DNA from: Flavobacterium sp. NRK F7 | GTDB lineage: Bacteria; Bacteroidota; Bacteroidia; Flavobacteriales; Flavobacteriaceae | Length of the DNA: 64,000 bases | Assembly: GCF_024054195.1 (NCBI RefSeq) | Contig: NZ_JAMXLB010000001.1 | Location: forward strand, 3,302,737 to 3,366,736 | Reading direction: 5' to 3' | Part shown: one piece after another, positions 61,931 through 64,000 of the stretch | Numbering within the stretch: the first letter of the stretch is position 1 | How the letters are laid out: every line of letters starts with the position of its first letter | The notes under the pieces: generated by a model | Seen by the model: the letters and a program-made list of their open reading frames with translations, nothing else | Told to the model about the DNA's origin: nothing | Database searches by the model: none | Made by a program: the position numbers and the translations under genes

Positions 61931-62964
61931 TCTAAATCCTTTTTTAAAAATCGCTCACCTTTTTCAAAGTCCCTATCTGCTTTTGTCCCTAGAATTTCAT
62001 TATAATGTTTTGGATGCAACCCAAATCCTGGCCGCACTGATTTAAGATTTTCCACAGTAAAAACAGCTCCTTTTTTTACGTCTTGAGCGATGTATAACGA
62101 CCTACAAAATTCTCTTCCTTTTATTTGTTTTTCAGTTAATGCATAATCTACTACACCAATAGCCTTTTCTGCTTCTCTTACCGCTTTTACCATCGAGGAA
62201 AATTCAGTTTCATCCATAGAAAAAGAAGCATCTGGTCCACCTATTGCTCTATCTAAAATAAAATGTTTTTCAATAATTTTTGCACCAAAAACAGTCGCAA
62301 CTATCGGAACAGTATTTCCCATCGTATGATCGGACAAACCCGCAATAACATTATATTTTTCTGCTAAATCTTTTACCATACACATATTCGCTTCTTCAAT
62401 AGGCGCTGGATAACTGGACGTACATTTAAGTAATGCGATATTTTTATTTCCTACTTTATAACAAGCTTCTAATGCCATTTGAATATCTTCTTCAGTAGCA
62501 ACACCAGTTGAAATAATGACGGGTTTCATTTTAGAAGCTACGTATTCAATTAAAGGAATATCTGTAATTTCAAATGATGCAATTTTATATGCTGGAGTAC
62601 CTAGTGTTTCTAAAAAATCAACTGCTGACTTATCAAATGGAGATGAAAAACAGACTAAACCTTCTTCTTTCGCTACTTTAAATAATTCAGCATGCCATTC
62701 CCAGGGTGTATAAGCCTCTTTATATAAATCATATAATTTTCTTCCATCCCAAATGGTACCTTTTATTAAAAAATCTTCTTTTTCGGAATCCAAAGTAATG
62801 GTATCTGCGGTATATGTTTGTAATTTAATACAATTTGCACCTGCCCTCTTAGCAGCTTTGATTGTCTGAATAGCTGTTTCTAAACTTCCATTATGATTTG
62901 CGGATAATTCAGCTATAATAAAAACGGGCCCGTTATCATTAATATGAAAAGTATCTATTTTCAT
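61927..62964 (-). CDS. pseI: Pseudaminic acid synthase
   Basis: A protein of 345 residues. An NeuB-type TIM barrel (about 10-250) has FIIAELSANHNGSLETAIQT, CIKLQTYTADTITLDSEKED, IWDGRKLYDLYKEAYTPWEW and SDHTMGNTVPIVATVFGAKI. A C-terminal SAF (antifreeze-like) domain follows with SVRPGFGLHPKHYNEILGTK. The A-N-H-N, G-R-x-L-Y-D-L-Y and P-G-F-G-L-H-P-K-H-Y features are typical of PseI rather than sialic or legionaminic acid synthases. It condenses the C6 sugar with phosphoenolpyruvate. Other Pse genes (B, C, G, F) should lie beyond the window. Confidence 0.9.
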   Translation of the reverse strand: MKIDTFHINDNGPVFIIAELSANHNGSLETAIQTIKAAKRAGANCIKLQTYTADTITLDSEKEDFLIKGTIWDGRKLYDLYKEAYTPWEWHAELFKVAKEEGLVCFSSPFDKSAVDFLETLGTPAYKIASFEITDIPLIEYVASKMKPVIISTGVATEEDIQMALEACYKVGNKNIALLKCTSSYPAPIEEANMCMVKDLAEKYNVIAGLSDHTMGNTVPIVATVFGAKIIEKHFILDRAIGGPDASFSMDETEFSSMVKAVREAEKAIGVVDYALTEKQIKGREFCRSLYIAQDVKKGAVFTVENLKSVRPGFGLHPKHYNEILGTKADRDFEKGERFLKKDLE

Positions 62965-63529
62965 TATCTTTTAGTTCTTTTATTTCTACTTCCGTAAAAT
63001 ATTTTGGATTATAACATCCTACCAGAATTCTATCTTCATTCTTTCCATCGACCATGTAGAATCCTTTTAACCTACCTTCAATTATCCACCCTGCTCTATG
63101 ATATGCTTTTATTGAGGCTACATTAGATACATACATCCCACCATATAACTTTCTAATGTCAAATTCATGAAAGGCCAATTCATTACCTAATTTAATTGCT
63201 TCGACTGCTAGACCTTTTCCCAAAAAATTTCTATTTCCTATCAAAGCTACTAAATCTGAAGTTTTATGAACAAAATTAATAGGACCTAACTTTAAAGTTC
63301 CAATTAGTTCATTATTTTCATGTACGAATATTCCAAAAGTAAACAAGTTTCCTTTTTGCTTTCCTTCTTCAATGGATTGCAAAAGCCTTTCTTTAGTAAT
63401 TTTATTTTTAGAATTAGAATAAAATCGCATTAACTCTTCATCATCAAACCAAGCCATTACAGTATCATTAATGTTATGAATTTCAATCTCCTTTAGGTAC
63501 AATCTTTCACTTTTATATTGATTTTTCAT
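62939..63529 (-). CDS. GNAT-family acetyltransferase, possible PseH role
   Basis: A protein of 196 residues. GNAT landmarks are SERLYLKEIEIHNINDTVMA, FGIFVHENNELIGTLKLGPI, ALIGNRNFLGKGLAVEAIKL (the acetyl-CoA loop) and NVASIKAYHRAGWIIEGRLK. It overlaps pseI by 26 bases, so the two are translationally coupled. In the pseudaminic acid route PseH acetylates UDP-4-amino-4,6-dideoxy-AltNAc; this protein or the next could do that. PseH itself is not clearly separable by eye from other RimJ-like enzymes. Confidence 0.82.
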   Translation of the reverse strand: MKNQYKSERLYLKEIEIHNINDTVMAWFDDEELMRFYSNSKNKITKERLLQSIEEGKQKGNLFTFGIFVHENNELIGTLKLGPINFVHKTSDLVALIGNRNFLGKGLAVEAIKLGNELAFHEFDIRKLYGGMYVSNVASIKAYHRAGWIIEGRLKGFYMVDGKNEDRILVGCYNPKYFTEVEIKELKDNENRYFSY

Positions 63530-64000
63530 GATTATTTTTTTTTACATTTAATTTAGCGTGAATAACAACATCAATATATTGATTTTCAATAAAGATATGT
63601 TCTTTTAAAACAGCTTCTTTCTTATATCCATTATGCTCAAATATTTCATATAGATGAGGCCTTACATCAAAAGCATAGGTTGCAATTTTATGCAGATTTA
63701 ATTCTTGAAAAGCAACATTTTCTATTAGTTTTAGAAAAGAGGACCAATTTTCTTTGAGAAAGTTCTTTTCTAATTCCGTTTTCATCACAAATGAAATCTC
63801 AGCATTTTTATCTTTCCAATTGATATGAACTAATCCGCCATATCCAATAAAACTATTATCTTTAAAAAAAGAAAATAAAATTTGAGATGGAAAATCGACT
63901 TCAAACAAGTTATTAACTACCGTATTAAAATAAGTATCTTGATCTTCTACAGTTAATAATTTTTCTTGTCTTAAATGATACAATTGTTCATTTCTAATGG
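63513..64000 (-). CDS. GNAT-family acetyltransferase, 5' end cut by the window
   Basis: The frame is open to the edge of the window, so the true start lies beyond 64000; a TTG at 63983 is only the first start-like codon. Visible GNAT features are RNEQLYHLRQEKLLTVEDQD near the edge, FSFFKDNSFIGYGGLVHINW, AEISFVMKTELEKNFLKENW and the end region LHKIATYAFDVRPHLYEIFE with HNGYKKEAV. The early R-N and E-D-Q-x-x-Y-F are common in acetyltransferases of nonulosonic acid clusters. It overlaps the next GNAT gene by 17 bases. It is a second candidate for the PseH step. Confidence 0.72.
   Translation of the reverse strand, partial: IRNEQLYHLRQEKLLTVEDQDTYFNTVVNNLFEVDFPSQILFSFFKDNSFIGYGGLVHINWKDKNAEISFVMKTELEKNFLKENWSSFLKLIENVAFQELNLHKIATYAFDVRPHLYEIFEHNGYKKEAVLKEHIFIENQYIDVVIHAKLNVKKNNHEKSI

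Noticed and set aside
1..64000. CRISPR arrays, rRNA genes, intact insertion sequences or phage genes
   Set aside because: No regularly spaced direct repeats, rRNA sequence, transposase or phage proteins were found on reading through.

Overview
The window looks like a chromosomal segment of a member of the Flavobacteriaceae (Bacteroidota), close to Flavobacterium in gene style. The evidence is very AT-rich DNA, few visible Shine-Dalgarno sequences, promoters of the Bacteroidota form (TTTG, about 19-22 bases, TATnTTTG), and many families typical of the group: DUF1800/DUF1501, PorV-like, DUF4105, TIGR04283 glycosyltransferase, DUF4199, DUF4369 and a CrtYcd-type lycopene cyclase. One tRNA gene, tRNA-Thr(TGT), is present. 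I saw no rRNA, CRISPR array, prophage or intact insertion sequence.

Layout. 1-3.8 kb: an esterase tail, a PD40 propeller protein, a GNAT enzyme, a lipoprotein/secreted protein pair and a DUF2721 protein. 3.8-18.7 kb: mostly plus-strand housekeeping and envelope genes, including a TPR hybrid histidine kinase, an L,D-transpeptidase-like lipoprotein, the DUF1800/DUF1501 pair, EamA and DoxX membrane proteins, AlkB, an M61 peptidase, DUF819 and DUF4369 proteins, a Cys/Met-metabolism PLP enzyme and a membrane-anchored LuxR-type regulator. 18.7-26.4 kb: mostly minus strand, with tRNA-Thr, manA, bcp, queD, idi, an FAD enzyme and an AraC regulator, plus a plus-strand cold-shock-domain gene. 26.4-33.4 kb: DUF983, DUF547 and acyltransferase genes, then a minus-strand VOC/SDR/glycosyltransferase run and recQ. 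33.5-36.6 kb: kdsD, tatC, an AhpD-like gene and lptB, an envelope and export block.

36.7-41.8 kb is the accessory part. It holds an interspersed repeat copy, orphan secreted proteins and a lipoprotein gene interrupted by four in-frame stop codons but no frameshift. Next comes a carotenoid operon that has been split. crtI, crtB and crtZ (44.6-41.8 kb) are separated from the lycopene cyclase gene (40.36-39.65 kb) by about 1.35 kb of foreign-looking sequence. A decayed second copy of the 3' end of crtZ sits immediately in front of the cyclase gene and now supplies its start codon. The inserted stretch is rich in inverted repeats and carries a small membrane ORF, a possible peptide-leader ORF and a lipoprotein gene. 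Upstream of crtI lies a MerR/cobalamin-binding regulator with the W-x9-EH and E-x-H-x-x-G motifs of the CarH photoreceptor family. That suggests light and vitamin B12 control of pigment synthesis.

45.6-49.7 kb holds a GH25 lysozyme-like protein, pssA, a PorV-like outer-membrane protein and a DUF4105 protein. 49.7-64.0 kb is one long minus-strand surface-polysaccharide cluster. It runs from two acetyltransferases and pseudaminic acid synthase (pseI) at the right edge, through five predicted glycan-transfer proteins, an MBOAT acyltransferase with its SGNH partner, an O-antigen-ligase/polymerase-like protein and a further GT4, to a polyprenyl-phosphate sugar phosphotransferase. Together these would build, decorate and polymerise a glycan containing pseudaminic acid. 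The cluster continues beyond the window.
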